A DNA stretch of 64,000 nucleotides from NCBI RefSeq assembly GCF_018986735.1, contig NZ_CP065521.1, positions 2,294,001 to 2,358,000 on the forward strand, written 5' to 3'. The DNA comes from Schaalia sp. 19OD2882 (GTDB lineage Bacteria; Actinomycetota; Actinomycetes; Actinomycetales; Actinomycetaceae). The notes under the pieces were generated by a model. The model saw nothing but the letters and a program-made list of their open reading frames with translations, did no database searches and was not told the origin of the DNA. Numbering within the stretch: the stretch's first letter is position 1; every line of letters begins with the position of its first letter. Below, one piece after another: positions 7,474 to 16,444 of this stretch. Both the position numbers and the translations under genes were made by a program.

Positions 7474-8982
7474 TCACCGCGCCTTTGTGGCGGCCGCCTC
7501 CACACCACGGTCCTCGTCGTCACGGCCACGCGTGTCACGCCTGCGCGTCATCTCCTCACGTTCGGCCAGGACGTCCTCTCCCGGGCCCTCCCAGATGTGC
7601 GAACGTTCCTCGGCCTCGGCCGAACCCGAGTAGAGGCGCTCTCCCTTGCCGCCTCCCACGGCACGCGCGATCGAGGTGGCCGACAGCACCTGGGTGGAGG
7701 CCTCGGCCTCGTCCGACCCCCTGTCCAGCCGTTTCTGCCGCCGACCCTGCTGCCCCTCCCCTCGCCCGCGCCCCGTGGTCGGCGAGCACGTCACAGCCGG
7801 GCTCAAGGCGTCCTCGTGGGCGCCCGTCTCTTCCTCTTCCTCCCGAGCGGCACCGGAGGAGCGGATCCACGGTTCTTCCCGGACGATCCAGTCGACCAGG
7901 GCCTCACGTAGGTGACAGCGCAGGTCCCAGAGTTTGCCCGAGTTCTCGGCTGAGACCTGGATTCGCACGGTGATGCTGTCGACGTCGGCGGCGCTCATCT
8001 GCACGGCCCACGTGCGCCCGTCCCACAGGTCGGTGGAGCTCAGGATCTGTTCGACCTTGGCGCGGATCAGGTCCATGGGCGCCGCCCAGTCGAGGTGCAG
8101 TTCCACGGTGCCCAGCTGCTTGGCACTGCGTCTGGTCCAGTTCTCGAAGGTGTTGAGTGTGAAGTGGCGCGAAGGCACCATGAGGCGCCGGTCATCCCCC
8201 ATGCGCACGACGACGTAGGACAGGGTGATCTCTTCCACGGCGCCGGAGTCGCGGTCCTTGTCGGCCACGACCACGTCGCCCACGCGGATCGCGTCGGTGA
8301 AGGCCAATTGGATGCCGGCGAAGACGTTGCCCAGTGTCTGCTGGGCGGCAAGGCCTGCGACCACGGAAATCACACCCGCAGAGGCCAGGACCGTGGCCAT
8401 GGCGGCGCGGGTGGCTTCGAAGGTGTAGAGAATGCTGACCACGCCCACGAGGACCGCGACCAACTGCAGCAGCCTGCGCATCACCTGGGCCTGGGTCTCG
8501 AATCTGCGGGCGCGTCCCTTGTCCGCCGCCGAGCGGGCCCTGGCGGCGTCCTCGAAGACCCAGGCCGCAGACCATCCCACCCACGTGAGGGCAGTGATCG
8601 CCAGGACGAGGACGAGGTGCGCGGCCACGGCCGGGACCGGCCCATTCAGCCACGAGGTCGCATCCTGGCTGAGCATCGCGAATTGCAGGCCGGCCCACGC
8701 GCCCCACACCATGAGGGTCACGTACAGGGGGGCGCGGATCCGCTGGGCGATGGTGCCGAGCAGGGTGCTGGCCCGCAGGACCCTTCCCACCAGCATCGAA
8801 GCGATGGCCGCCAGGACGAAACCGGTGCCGACTCCCACCAGGATCGAGGCCGCCAGCGCCGCCGTGTCGACCGCACCCTCGACCACGGGTGAGGCCTGGT
8901 CGCCCGACTGGGGGGCGTCCGTGGGGGTCGCCGATTGCAGGCGTGCGCTCAGGTGCAGCCAGCCCGGAAAGTGGTACGTCAT
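7474..8982 (-). CDS. MscS-family mechanosensitive ion channel
   Basis: 502-residue small-conductance mechanosensitive channel protein that would vent solutes on osmotic downshift. About four hydrophobic segments (residues 40-210) precede the pore-lining helix, ATVLASAGVISVVAGLAAQ, and then QQTLGNVFAGIQLAFTDAIRVGD, the classic MscS helix/beta-domain junction. The cytoplasmic vestibule domain follows (VEEITLSYVVVRMGDDRRL, PSRHFTLNTFENW). The last 125 residues are a charged, low-complexity Glu/Arg/Gly tail that most MscS proteins lack. Single-gene unit; its 3' end converges with msrB. Confidence 0.9.
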   Translation of the reverse strand: MTYHFPGWLHLSARLQSATPTDAPQSGDQASPVVEGAVDTAALAASILVGVGTGFVLAAIASMLVGRVLRASTLLGTIAQRIRAPLYVTLMVWGAWAGLQFAMLSQDATSWLNGPVPAVAAHLVLVLAITALTWVGWSAAWVFEDAARARSAADKGRARRFETQAQVMRRLLQLVAVLVGVVSILYTFEATRAAMATVLASAGVISVVAGLAAQQTLGNVFAGIQLAFTDAIRVGDVVVADKDRDSGAVEEITLSYVVVRMGDDRRLMVPSRHFTLNTFENWTRRSAKQLGTVELHLDWAAPMDLIRAKVEQILSSTDLWDGRTWAVQMSAADVDSITVRIQVSAENSGKLWDLRCHLREALVDWIVREEPWIRSSGAAREEEEETGAHEDALSPAVTCSPTTGRGRGEGQQGRRQKRLDRGSDEAEASTQVLSATSIARAVGGGKGERLYSGSAEAEERSHIWEGPGEDVLAEREEMTRRRDTRGRDDEDRGVEAAATKAR

Positions 8983-9113
8983 GGAGCAAGACTATGTGCG
9001 CGACCCGCGACCAGGGCAGAGGTGAGGGCCCTCACAGGAATCCGTTTTGCCAAGCGAGGCCGCTTCTGCTTATGCTTCTACCCGTCCTCGGACGCCAGTC
9101 CGGTGGCCAACGG

Positions 9114-9186
<73 letters not shown>

Positions 9187-9241
9187 CTGCTCTTCGTGTC
9201 GACACGTGGAGACAACTCAATAGGCCTTGTGCTTGTTGCAA

Positions 9242-9318
9242 GGCCCCGTAGCGCAGTCGGTTAGCGCGCCGCCCTGTCACGGCGGAGGTCGCGGGTTCGA
9301 GTCCCGTCGGGGTCGCCA
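9242..9318 (+). tRNA. tRNA-Asp (GTC)
   Basis: Acceptor GGCCCCG/CGGGGTC, D-arm AGCGCAGTCGGTTAGCGC, anticodon GTC in CCCTGTCACGG, T-arm GGGTTCGAGTCCC; discriminator G and encoded CCA (9316-9318). The GTC anticodon is the substrate class on which GluQ acts after queuosine insertion; a gluQ gene is at 55191. Confidence 0.95.
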
Positions 9319-9343
9319 CCAGACCACTTCCGGTCCGGTCAAT

Positions 9344-9419
9344 GGCTCTGTAGCTCAGTTGGTAGAGCGTTCGACTGAAAATCGAAAGGTCACCGGATCG
9401 ACGCCGGTCGGAGCCACCA
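9344..9419 (+). tRNA. tRNA-Phe (GAA)
   Basis: Acceptor GGCTCTG/CGGAGCC (one G-T pair), D-arm AGCTCAGTTGGTAGAGC, anticodon GAA in ACTGAAAATC, T-arm CCGGATCGACGCCGG (an unusual T-arm with GATCGAC in place of GTTCGAA/T), encoded CCA (9417-9419). Last tRNA of the cluster, followed at once by a terminator. Confidence 0.93.
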
Positions 9420-9423
9420 GCAC

Positions 9424-9452
9424 AACCCCGGGATCCCACGGATCCCGGGGTT
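9424..9452 (+). terminator. terminator of the tRNA cluster
   Basis: Perfect 13-bp stem AACCCCGGGATCC / GGATCCCGGGGTT with a 3-base loop, five bases after the CCA of tRNA-Phe. There is no T-tract, as is usual for high-GC actinobacteria. The roughly 310 bases from here to 9763 hold no gene I can support; they would contain the promoter of the TetR gene. Confidence 0.8.
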
Positions 9453-9763
9453 CGTCGTCGCCAGGGGGCACCGGCGTCGGCGCAGGCGCGAGTGGGGCCG
9501 TGGCACCGCGGTGGGAGGACCGCTGGGTGAAAGTGAAGCCGAGTCTCACCCCGGGCATCGCCGCATCCTCGTCGAAGTTGCTCGGGTACCATCGGAAATC
9601 CGTCCGGGACCAGCAGGGACGCCTCGGACGGAGGCTGCGCCGCGCGGAAGGAGAGCACATGCATTCCCACCTCGCACCCGACCTCGTACAGCGCACGCCG
9701 GCGCCAATCGCGGCCCGGCCAACCGGCACCGTCCTCGTCCGATCGACACGGGAGCACTGACCC

Positions 9764-10579
9764 ATGGGATCGCGCTACGAGACCCAGGACAGGCTGATCG
9801 CCGCCACACGGCAGATCATCATCGACGAGGGCGTCGAGGCCACCAACCTCGAACACATCTGCAAGGTGGCGGGCTTCAGTCGCGGCGCCTTCTATTCGAA
9901 CTTCTCCTCCAAGGACTCCCTGCTGGCCGCCATGGCCGAGGACGAGTACTCGACCCTGATCGAGCGCCTGCGTGCCACGGTCGATGCGTGGGCGGCACGT
10001 GAGGACCTCACCCCGAGCGCCGAGGGATCCGCAGACGAGCAGGACCCGTTGATGGAGAACCTGCTCTTCGAGGCACTGGACGCGATCGGGGTCGACAACA
10101 GCCTGTACGTCCTGCACTCCGAACTGCTCATGCGTTCCATCCGCGACCAGGAATGGGGCATGCGCCTGCTGGAGATCAATGTCGAGTTCGTCAATGAACT
10201 CGGGCGCGTCCTGGAGTACATCCTGGTGGCTGCGGGGCGCCGCCTGACCAAGCCCCTGCGGGCGATCACACATGCGGTGATCGGCATCGTCATGCGCGCC
10301 TCGGGTGTGGCCGCGTGGCGGAACTCGACCCGTGCCGCAGCCGAGGCGCGCGCCCGCGACGGGCGGGCCCCCGCCTTGGAGGCGGCACTGACCAGCAGCG
10401 CCATGGCAGGAGACGCCATCGGCGGCGGCATTGCGCAGGCCCACATCTCACGCGGCCCCAGTGCGGCCACCACATCGGGCTCCGCCGAGTCGAATGCTGC
10501 GGGCCGGGAGGTTCTGGAGACCATCCTCCTCATCCTCTACGGCGCCTCCGAGCCCTCGGACCAGACCCCGGCCCACTGA
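9764..10579 (+). CDS. TetR-family transcriptional regulator
   Basis: 271-residue repressor-type protein. The N-terminal DNA-binding domain is clear: RLIAATRQIIIDEGVEATN, then the helix-turn-helix ICKVAGFSRGAFYSNFSSKDSLL (SRGAFYSNFSSK is the recognition helix segment). The remainder is the ligand-binding/dimer domain, longer than usual for the family (about 200 residues) and ending in a low-complexity Gly/Ala/Ser stretch. It converges on the large activase gene at 10610, with 30 bases between the stops. Ligand and targets unknown. The ATG at 9764 opens the normal TetR N-terminus. Confidence 0.88.
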   Translation: MGSRYETQDRLIAATRQIIIDEGVEATNLEHICKVAGFSRGAFYSNFSSKDSLLAAMAEDEYSTLIERLRATVDAWAAREDLTPSAEGSADEQDPLMENLLFEALDAIGVDNSLYVLHSELLMRSIRDQEWGMRLLEINVEFVNELGRVLEYILVAAGRRLTKPLRAITHAVIGIVMRASGVAAWRNSTRAAAEARARDGRAPALEAALTSSAMAGDAIGGGIAQAHISRGPSAATTSGSAESNAAGREVLETILLILYGASEPSDQTPAH

Positions 10580-10609
10580 GGAAGGCCCGCCCGCCGCGCT
10601 CGGCGCCGC

Positions 10610-13600
10610 TCAGTCGCCCCGGAAGGCCACCACCCTTTCGTCCCTGCGCGGCGGAATCGCAGGCATGCCCAGGGCCACCGGCGCCTGCGACGAGGTGGCC
10701 CCGGCGGCGCCCTCGTCCCCTTCCACGACCCCACAGGCGCACCCGCATCCGCAAGTGCCACCGCACCCGGCTCGCAGGCGAGGCTGTTCCCCCCACTCCA
10801 TGGGGATCACCTCACCCATGGCACCGGCCCCGTCCTCACCGGCCGCCTCACGGTGGCGCTGGACGGCCGTGGCGATCATCAGCTTGATCCGGTTGAGCTG
10901 GTTGACCTCGGAGGCACCCGGGTCGTAGTCGACCGCGACGACATTGGCCTGCGGACACCTGTCACGCAGCGCCCGGAACATGCCCTTGCCCACCACGTGG
11001 TTCGGCAGACACGCGAAAGGCTGGGCGCAGATGATGTTCGGGCAGCCGTGCTCGATCATGTCGACCATCTCGGAGGTCAGGTACCAGCCCTCACCGGCCT
11101 GGTTGCCCATGCGCGCGATGTCGGTGGAACGCTCGGCCATGTCCTTGACCCGCCGGTGCGGCTCGAACTTGCCGCCGGTGCGTGCAAAGGCCGCGTGTAC
11201 GGGAACCTCGTAACGCTCCATCGCCCACAGGGCCAGCGGCATCATCCACCGCGCCTTGCCGTCGAGGCCCAGGTGCTCGTGGTCCCACTCGGCAGTGGCC
11301 GCCGAATAGTGGAAGAACTGCATGAGACCCGGCAACTCGGCCTCGCAGCCCTCGGCTTCGATGACGTCCACGGCGTGGTTGTTCGCATCCGGGTGGAACT
11401 TCACCAGGATCTCCCCCACCAGGCCCACGCGGGGCCTGCGCGGCTCGTCCCTGAGGGGTAGTGCATCGAATTCGGCCACGCACCGGGCCACCAGTCGCCG
11501 GTAGGTCACGCGTGATCCCCACGGACGCCGGGCCGACCACGTCGGCGACTTCCCGGTACCCAGCCACTCGCGGAAGATCGTGTCCCACCTGCGGTACAGG
11601 GCCATTGCCGAACCGGCTTCCGCCTCGTAGGGGCGCACCCGCAACAGCACGGACTGCAACATGTCGCCGATGACCAGCGCCTGTACGCTGCGGTGCAGGT
11701 CTTTCACGCCGATTGTGAACCCGGGGTTGTTCTCCAGGCCCTGGACCGACACCGCGATGACCGGCACCTGCGGGTAGCCGGCGTCACGCAAACCCTTGCG
11801 CAACAGGGCCACGTAGTTCGTGGCCCGGCACATGCCGCCGGTCTGGGTGATGGCCACGGCCGTGCGTTCCGGGTCGGCGCGGCCGCTGCACAATTCCTCC
11901 AACAACTGGCCGATGACGACGATCGACGGGTAGCACGCGTCATTGTTGACGAATTTGAGGCCCACTTCCATCGATTCGCGGCTCGTGTGCTCCAGCAGCC
12001 GCACGTTCAGGCCAGCGCGGCGGAAGACGGGTTCCAGCAGGCGGAAGTGGATGGGAGCCATCTGAGGGATGAGGATCTGCCAGCCCTGCTCGCGCATCTC
12101 CTCGGTGAACTGGGCGCGCACCTGCACATGTCCTGCGGCAACCGCTGCGGCCTCCTCGCGGGCGGCGCGCTCGGCCGGGTCCTGCAGCACCGTGGTGTCG
12201 ACGATCGCCGAGCGCAGTCCTGCACCCTCGTCGGTGGGTGCCTCGGCGTCCGCGGGGGCGGTGGTGGCGCGCTCACACACGGCCGCCTCCAGGGAACGCA
12301 GCCGGATCTTGGCTGCGCCCAGATTCGAGACCTCGTCGATCTTGAGGACCGTGTGGACGTCGCCACGCCCTTCGAGGATCTCCATGACCTGTTCGGCGGT
12401 GACCGCGTCCAGACCGCATCCGAAGGAGTTGAGTTGGACCAGTTGCAGGTCGGCCTCGTCACCGACACGGGCGGCGGCCTCGTACAGACGCGAATGGTAG
12501 CTCCACTGGTCCAGGACACGCAGCGGACGCTCCAGGCGGCCGTCGGCGATCGAATCCTCGGTCAGCACTCCCATGCCCAGACCAAGGATGACCTCCGGGA
12601 TGCCGTGGTTGACCTCGGGGTCCAGGTGGTAGGGGCGGCCCGCCAGGACGATGCCGCGCACCCCGTGGGCGCGCATCCACTCCACGGACTCGCGCCCCTT
12701 CTCGCGCAGTTCCTCACGCCAAGCGGCGTCCTCGGCCCATGCGGCGTCCAAGGCGGCGCGCATCTCCTCCACGGGGATGTCGTGGCCGAATGCAGCGAAC
12801 TCCTTGCACAGGTGCTCGGGCAGGTACTCGCGGTTCGCCAGGTTCACGAAGGGACTGATGAACCGGATGTCGCCTTGGCGCAGGCGCTCCATGTTGTTGC
12901 GCACGACCTCCGGATAGGTGGCCACGATCGGGCAGTTGAAGGAGTTGTCGGCACCTTGGCTGCGCTGCTCGTACATGACACAGGGCATGAAGATCGTCGT
13001 GATCCCCTTGTCCAGCAGAGCCTCCACGTGGCCGTGGACAAGTTTGGCGGGGTAGCACACGTTCTCCGAAGGAATGGACTCCATGCCCTTTTCGAACAGG
13101 TCGTGGTCCGAACGCGCCGAGATCATCACACGGAAACCCAGGTGCGTGAGCATCGTGAACCAGAAGGGGTACTCGTCGTACATGCCGAGCACCCGGGCGA
13201 TGCCGATGTCTCCGCGGTGGGCCTTGGCTTCGGTCAGGCGCCGGTACCCGAAGATCCGCTTGTACTTCCACTCGTAGAGGTTCGGCAGTTGTGACTTCTT
13301 CGGGACTCGTTCCAGCGAGGCGCCGCGTTCGCAGCGGTTGCCCGACACGTGCCTTTCCCCGTTGGAGAAGGTCGAGATCGTCATCCGACAGTGGTTCTGA
13401 CACAGGCGGCAGGTCTTGGACTCGGAAGTGACGCAGAAGCCCTCCAGGTCCTCCAGACGCGCCAGTGAGGATTCCCCTTCGCCGCTGTCGTGCATGCGTG
13501 CGGTCAGGGCGGCCCCGTAGGCGCCCATGAGTCCGGCGATGTCGGGGCGCACGACCTCACGTTCGGTGAGCACTTCGAAGGCGCGCAGCACGGCGTCGTT

Positions 13601-15259
13601 GAGGAATGTGCCGCCCTGGACGACGACCTTGTCCCCCAGGTCGGAGGGGTCCTTGAGTTTGATGACCTTGTACAGCGCGTTGCGCACCACCGAGTAGGAC
13701 AGCCCTGCCGAGATGTCTTCGACGCAGGCCCCTTCCTTCTGTGCCTGTTTGACGGAGGAGTTCATGAAGACGGTGCAGCGGGTACCCAGGTCCACCGGCG
13801 ATGCTGCCCGGGTGGCGGCGGAGGCGAAGTGTTCGATGTCCTGGCCCATGGTGTGGGCGAAGGTCTGCAGGAAGGATCCGCAGCCGGCCGAGCAGGCCTC
13901 GTTGACGCTGATGGAGTCGACGGTGTGGTCCTTGATCCGCAGGAACTTCATGTCCTGACCGCCGATGTCGATGACGGAGGTGACGCCGGGGTGGACGGCT
14001 TCGGCGGCCCGATAGTGGGCCATGGTCTCGACTTCGCCCTCGTCCATGGTCAGGGCTGCGGCGACCAGCCCTTCGCCGTAGCCGGTGGCGCAGGAGCGTC
14101 CGATGGTGCACTGCTCGGGCAATTCGGTGCGCACGCGGCGTACGATCTGGACGGCTGCGGACACCGGGTCGCCCTCGTTGGAGGCGTAGTGGGTGAAGAC
14201 GATGCGGCCTTCCTCGTCGATGACGACGGCTTTGATGGTGGTGGACCCGGCGTCCACCCCCAGCCAGCAGCGGCCCTTCGCCTTGGCAAGGTCCAGTTTG
14301 GGGACGGCATTGCGTGCGTGACGGGCGGTGAAGGCGGTCCGTTCGGCGTCACTGGCGAAAAGGGGTGGCATTCGGGCCGATTCCGCGGTGACGGGGGCGC
14401 TGCGCAGCGCGTGGACGAGGGCGCCCAGGGTGGTGGGGGCGCCCTCGGCACCCCTGGCGTTCTCCTGCGGGGCCGCCATGGCGGCGCCCATTGCGACGAA
14501 GAGCTGCGCGTTCTTCGGGGTCACGAAGCCGCCTGCCTTGGGCAGCAGCCTTTCGTAGGCCTTTCGAAGCTGCGGAAGGAAGTGCAGTGGCCCGCCGAGG
14601 AACATGACTGTGCCGCGGATCGGACGCCCGCAGGCCAGGCCCGCGATGGTCTGGGTGGCCACTGCCTGGAAGATGGAGGCGGCAAGGTCTTCGTGGGCGG
14701 CGCCCTGGTTGATGAGGGGCTGCAGGTCGGACTTGGCGAAGACTCCGCAGCGCGAGGCAATGGGGTGCAGGTGCGTGTGGTGGGCTGCCAGCGCGTCCAG
14801 ACCTGAGGGGTCGGTGTGCAGCAGGGTGGCCATCTGGTCGATGAAGGCGCCTGTGCCGCCTGCGCAGGTGCCGTTCATGCGCTGTTCAGGCGTGGGGTGC
14901 AGGTAGGTGAGTTTGGCGTCCTCGCCGCCCAATTCGATGACGACGTCGACGTCAGGGTGCAGGCGGCGGGTGGCTTCGGTGCCGGCGATGACTTCCTGGA
15001 CGAAGGGGACACCGATCGCCTTCGCGGTGGTCAGGCCGCCGGATCCGGTGATGGCGGCAACGATGCGGGTGCCGGGGTGTGCCCGTCCCACGTCTTCGAG
15101 CAGCCGGGTGAGTTCGGCGCGCACGTCGGCGTTGTGGCGTCGGTAGTCCCCGTGGACCAGCGTCCACGAGAGCGGGTCCATGAGGACGGCTTTGACCGTG
15201 GTCGACCCGACGTCGATGCCCAGAGCGAGCACCGGCGCGCGATCTCGAACGTCCTCCAT
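10610..15259 (-). CDS. giant 2-hydroxyacyl-CoA dehydratase activase-type protein (BcrAD/BadFG ATPase domains plus DUF2229)
   Basis: 1549-residue cytoplasmic protein. Two ASKHA-type ATPase domains stand in tandem: the first opens LGIDVGSTTVKAVLMDPL with cluster-type motif GTCAGGTGAF, the second LGVDAGSTTIKAVVIDEEG with NEACSAGCGSFLQ. These are the nucleotide and [4Fe-4S] regions of activases such as HgdC, which drive an ATP-dependent electron into 2-hydroxyacyl-CoA dehydratases. About 900 residues of CoA-enzyme-activase-associated sequence (DUF2229 and dehydratase-like parts) follow, with cysteine motifs such as CRLCQNHCR. The C-terminus has CGGTCGCGCACG, a likely metal site. The ATG at 15259 is chosen for its GGAGG ribosome site. 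No separate dehydratase subunits lie nearby; the true substrate is unknown. Confidence 0.82.
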   Translation of the reverse strand: MEDVRDRAPVLALGIDVGSTTVKAVLMDPLSWTLVHGDYRRHNADVRAELTRLLEDVGRAHPGTRIVAAITGSGGLTTAKAIGVPFVQEVIAGTEATRRLHPDVDVVIELGGEDAKLTYLHPTPEQRMNGTCAGGTGAFIDQMATLLHTDPSGLDALAAHHTHLHPIASRCGVFAKSDLQPLINQGAAHEDLAASIFQAVATQTIAGLACGRPIRGTVMFLGGPLHFLPQLRKAYERLLPKAGGFVTPKNAQLFVAMGAAMAAPQENARGAEGAPTTLGALVHALRSAPVTAESARMPPLFASDAERTAFTARHARNAVPKLDLAKAKGRCWLGVDAGSTTIKAVVIDEEGRIVFTHYASNEGDPVSAAVQIVRRVRTELPEQCTIGRSCATGYGEGLVAAALTMDEGEVETMAHYRAAEAVHPGVTSVIDIGGQDMKFLRIKDHTVDSISVNEACSAGCGSFLQTFAHTMGQDIEHFASAATRAASPVDLGTRCTVFMNSSVKQAQKEGACVEDISAGLSYSVVRNALYKVIKLKDPSDLGDKVVVQGGTFLNDAVLRAFEVLTEREVVRPDIAGLMGAYGAALTARMHDSGEGESSLARLEDLEGFCVTSESKTCRLCQNHCRMTISTFSNGERHVSGNRCERGASLERVPKKSQLPNLYEWKYKRIFGYRRLTEAKAHRGDIGIARVLGMYDEYPFWFTMLTHLGFRVMISARSDHDLFEKGMESIPSENVCYPAKLVHGHVEALLDKGITTIFMPCVMYEQRSQGADNSFNCPIVATYPEVVRNNMERLRQGDIRFISPFVNLANREYLPEHLCKEFAAFGHDIPVEEMRAALDAAWAEDAAWREELREKGRESVEWMRAHGVRGIVLAGRPYHLDPEVNHGIPEVILGLGMGVLTEDSIADGRLERPLRVLDQWSYHSRLYEAAARVGDEADLQLVQLNSFGCGLDAVTAEQVMEILEGRGDVHTVLKIDEVSNLGAAKIRLRSLEAAVCERATTAPADAEAPTDEGAGLRSAIVDTTVLQDPAERAAREEAAAVAAGHVQVRAQFTEEMREQGWQILIPQMAPIHFRLLEPVFRRAGLNVRLLEHTSRESMEVGLKFVNNDACYPSIVVIGQLLEELCSGRADPERTAVAITQTGGMCRATNYVALLRKGLRDAGYPQVPVIAVSVQGLENNPGFTIGVKDLHRSVQALVIGDMLQSVLLRVRPYEAEAGSAMALYRRWDTIFREWLGTGKSPTWSARRPWGSRVTYRRLVARCVAEFDALPLRDEPRRPRVGLVGEILVKFHPDANNHAVDVIEAEGCEAELPGLMQFFHYSAATAEWDHEHLGLDGKARWMMPLALWAMERYEVPVHAAFARTGGKFEPHRRVKDMAERSTDIARMGNQAGEGWYLTSEMVDMIEHGCPNIICAQPFACLPNHVVGKGMFRALRDRCPQANVVAVDYDPGASEVNQLNRIKLMIATAVQRHREAAGEDGAGAMGEVIPMEWGEQPRLRAGCGGTCGCGCACGVVEGDEGAAGATSSQAPVALGMPAIPPRRDERVVAFRGD

Positions 15260-15317
15260 TGCCTCCACCTCCACCTGTCCGGGGGTTGTGATCGACGTTA
15301 CGAGGGACCACACTGAG

Positions 15318-15334
15318 TTTCAACGGCGTTGAAA
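15318..15334. promoter_or_regulatory. palindromic operator between the activase and TetR genes
   Basis: TTTCAACGGCGTTGAAA: perfect 8-bp arms around one central base. It lies 58 bases upstream of the activase start (15259) and directly at the first possible start of the divergent TetR gene. Position and symmetry are those of a TetR-family operator, so the regulator at 15334-16113 probably represses itself and the activase gene. Confidence 0.65.
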
Positions 15335-16113
15335 TGAGAGGGGTGGCGGTGACTGCATCAAGGAGGAAACGCCCGGAGAATCGCAGAAATTTCCCTGACG
15401 ACGAGGGCGGGGTTCGCGCGGGGGAGGTTGAAAATTCCTCCTCAGAAATTCGAACCAAAGGCTTGCCCAAATCCGGGCGGGGCCCACGTGCCCGCCGCGG
15501 CCAGATGCGCGAGACGATCCTGACCTGCGCCCGCGAGCAGTTCTCCACACTGGGTTACGAGGCCACGACCATCCGCTCCATCGGCGCGGCAGCCGGATGC
15601 GACCCGGCCCTGGTCACCTACTACTTCGGTAGCAAGCAGCAGTTGTTCCGCGCCTGTTTCAACCTGCCCGAGGACCCCACGGAACTCATCCTCACCCGCG
15701 CCAATGAGGGGCTCGACGGCCTGGCCAGACGCCTTCTCGAAGGCGGCTTGGACCTGTACGAGCAGCGCCTTTCACGCGAGACCATGGAAGCCCTGATGCG
15801 TGCCCTCATCACCGACAGCGCCACCACCCAGCGATTCCGCACGTGGTACCGCGAAGAGATCCTGGGCCAGTGGTTGGAGTCATTGGGTGTGGCCGAGGAC
15901 CCGGCGGTTCTCGCCCGCATCGAAGCGATGCTGGGCTCCATGTTCGGTATCGCCGTCATGCGTTACATCGTCAACCTGGAGCCTCTGGCGTCCATGAGTC
16001 GCCGGGAGCTCATCGACATGGTCGAACCCGGTCTGCAGCGCCAATTCGACGAGGTCGTCGCCTTGGCCAGGACCCGGGCCGCCGTCCGGCAGTGGTCACC
16101 CCCGACCTCGTGA
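15334..16113 (+). CDS. TetR-family transcriptional regulator, divergent from the activase gene
   Basis: Regulator of up to 259 residues. The helix-turn-helix domain is complete: RETILTCAREQFSTLGYEA, then IRSIGAAAGCDPALVTYYFGSKQQLF. The C-terminal region resembles TetR_C-type domains of fatty-acid or stress regulators, only by eye. The start is uncertain: the ATG at 15334 has no ribosome site and overlaps the operator, and the next ~45 codons include a GACGAGGGCGGGG stretch otherwise found between genes here. A downstream TTG near 15463 (GLPKSGRG) would give a normal-length protein of about 216 residues. Probable autoregulated repressor of the neighbouring activase. Confidence 0.87.
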   Translation: MRGVAVTASRRKRPENRRNFPDDEGGVRAGEVENSSSEIRTKGLPKSGRGPRARRGQMRETILTCAREQFSTLGYEATTIRSIGAAAGCDPALVTYYFGSKQQLFRACFNLPEDPTELILTRANEGLDGLARRLLEGGLDLYEQRLSRETMEALMRALITDSATTQRFRTWYREEILGQWLESLGVAEDPAVLARIEAMLGSMFGIAVMRYIVNLEPLASMSRRELIDMVEPGLQRQFDEVVALARTRAAVRQWSPPTS

Positions 16114-16444
16114 GCATGACGGTCGCCGCCGCACGATTCTGGCGCCACATCGACGCCGACTGGATCGTCCGCTCCGACTCTTCGGTGTCGGTGGTGAATG
16201 CCGCAGACATGTCCGCCTGACCCTGCCCAACCTTGCCGAATCGGGAAGCGCTTTGTCAGTCATCTTGAGGAACACGGGAGCGCCCTCCTCGACGGCAAAA
16301 GAGTCCATGTCAGTGACCCCGAGTGTTCACACACGAGGAACATGACTTCACGCCAGCAGCCGGGCAGGTATGGTCACATCCGCCTCCGTCCGGCGCAGGT
16401 GGGACGAAAACGGGTCGGCGTCCCTCGGGCGCCGCCGAGCAGGC
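16114..16444. other. intergenic stretch, no supported gene
   Basis: About 330 bases between the TetR stop and the convergent MinD-like gene. A 34-codon reading frame (ATG at 16117, MTVAAARFWRHID...) is open but has no ribosome site or recognisable similarity. No convincing terminator was seen. Confidence 0.4.

Noticed and set aside
15260..15313. Longer N-terminus for the giant activase
   Set aside because: Would add 18 residues reaching the operator region; the ATG at 15259 has GGAGG and begins at the domain.
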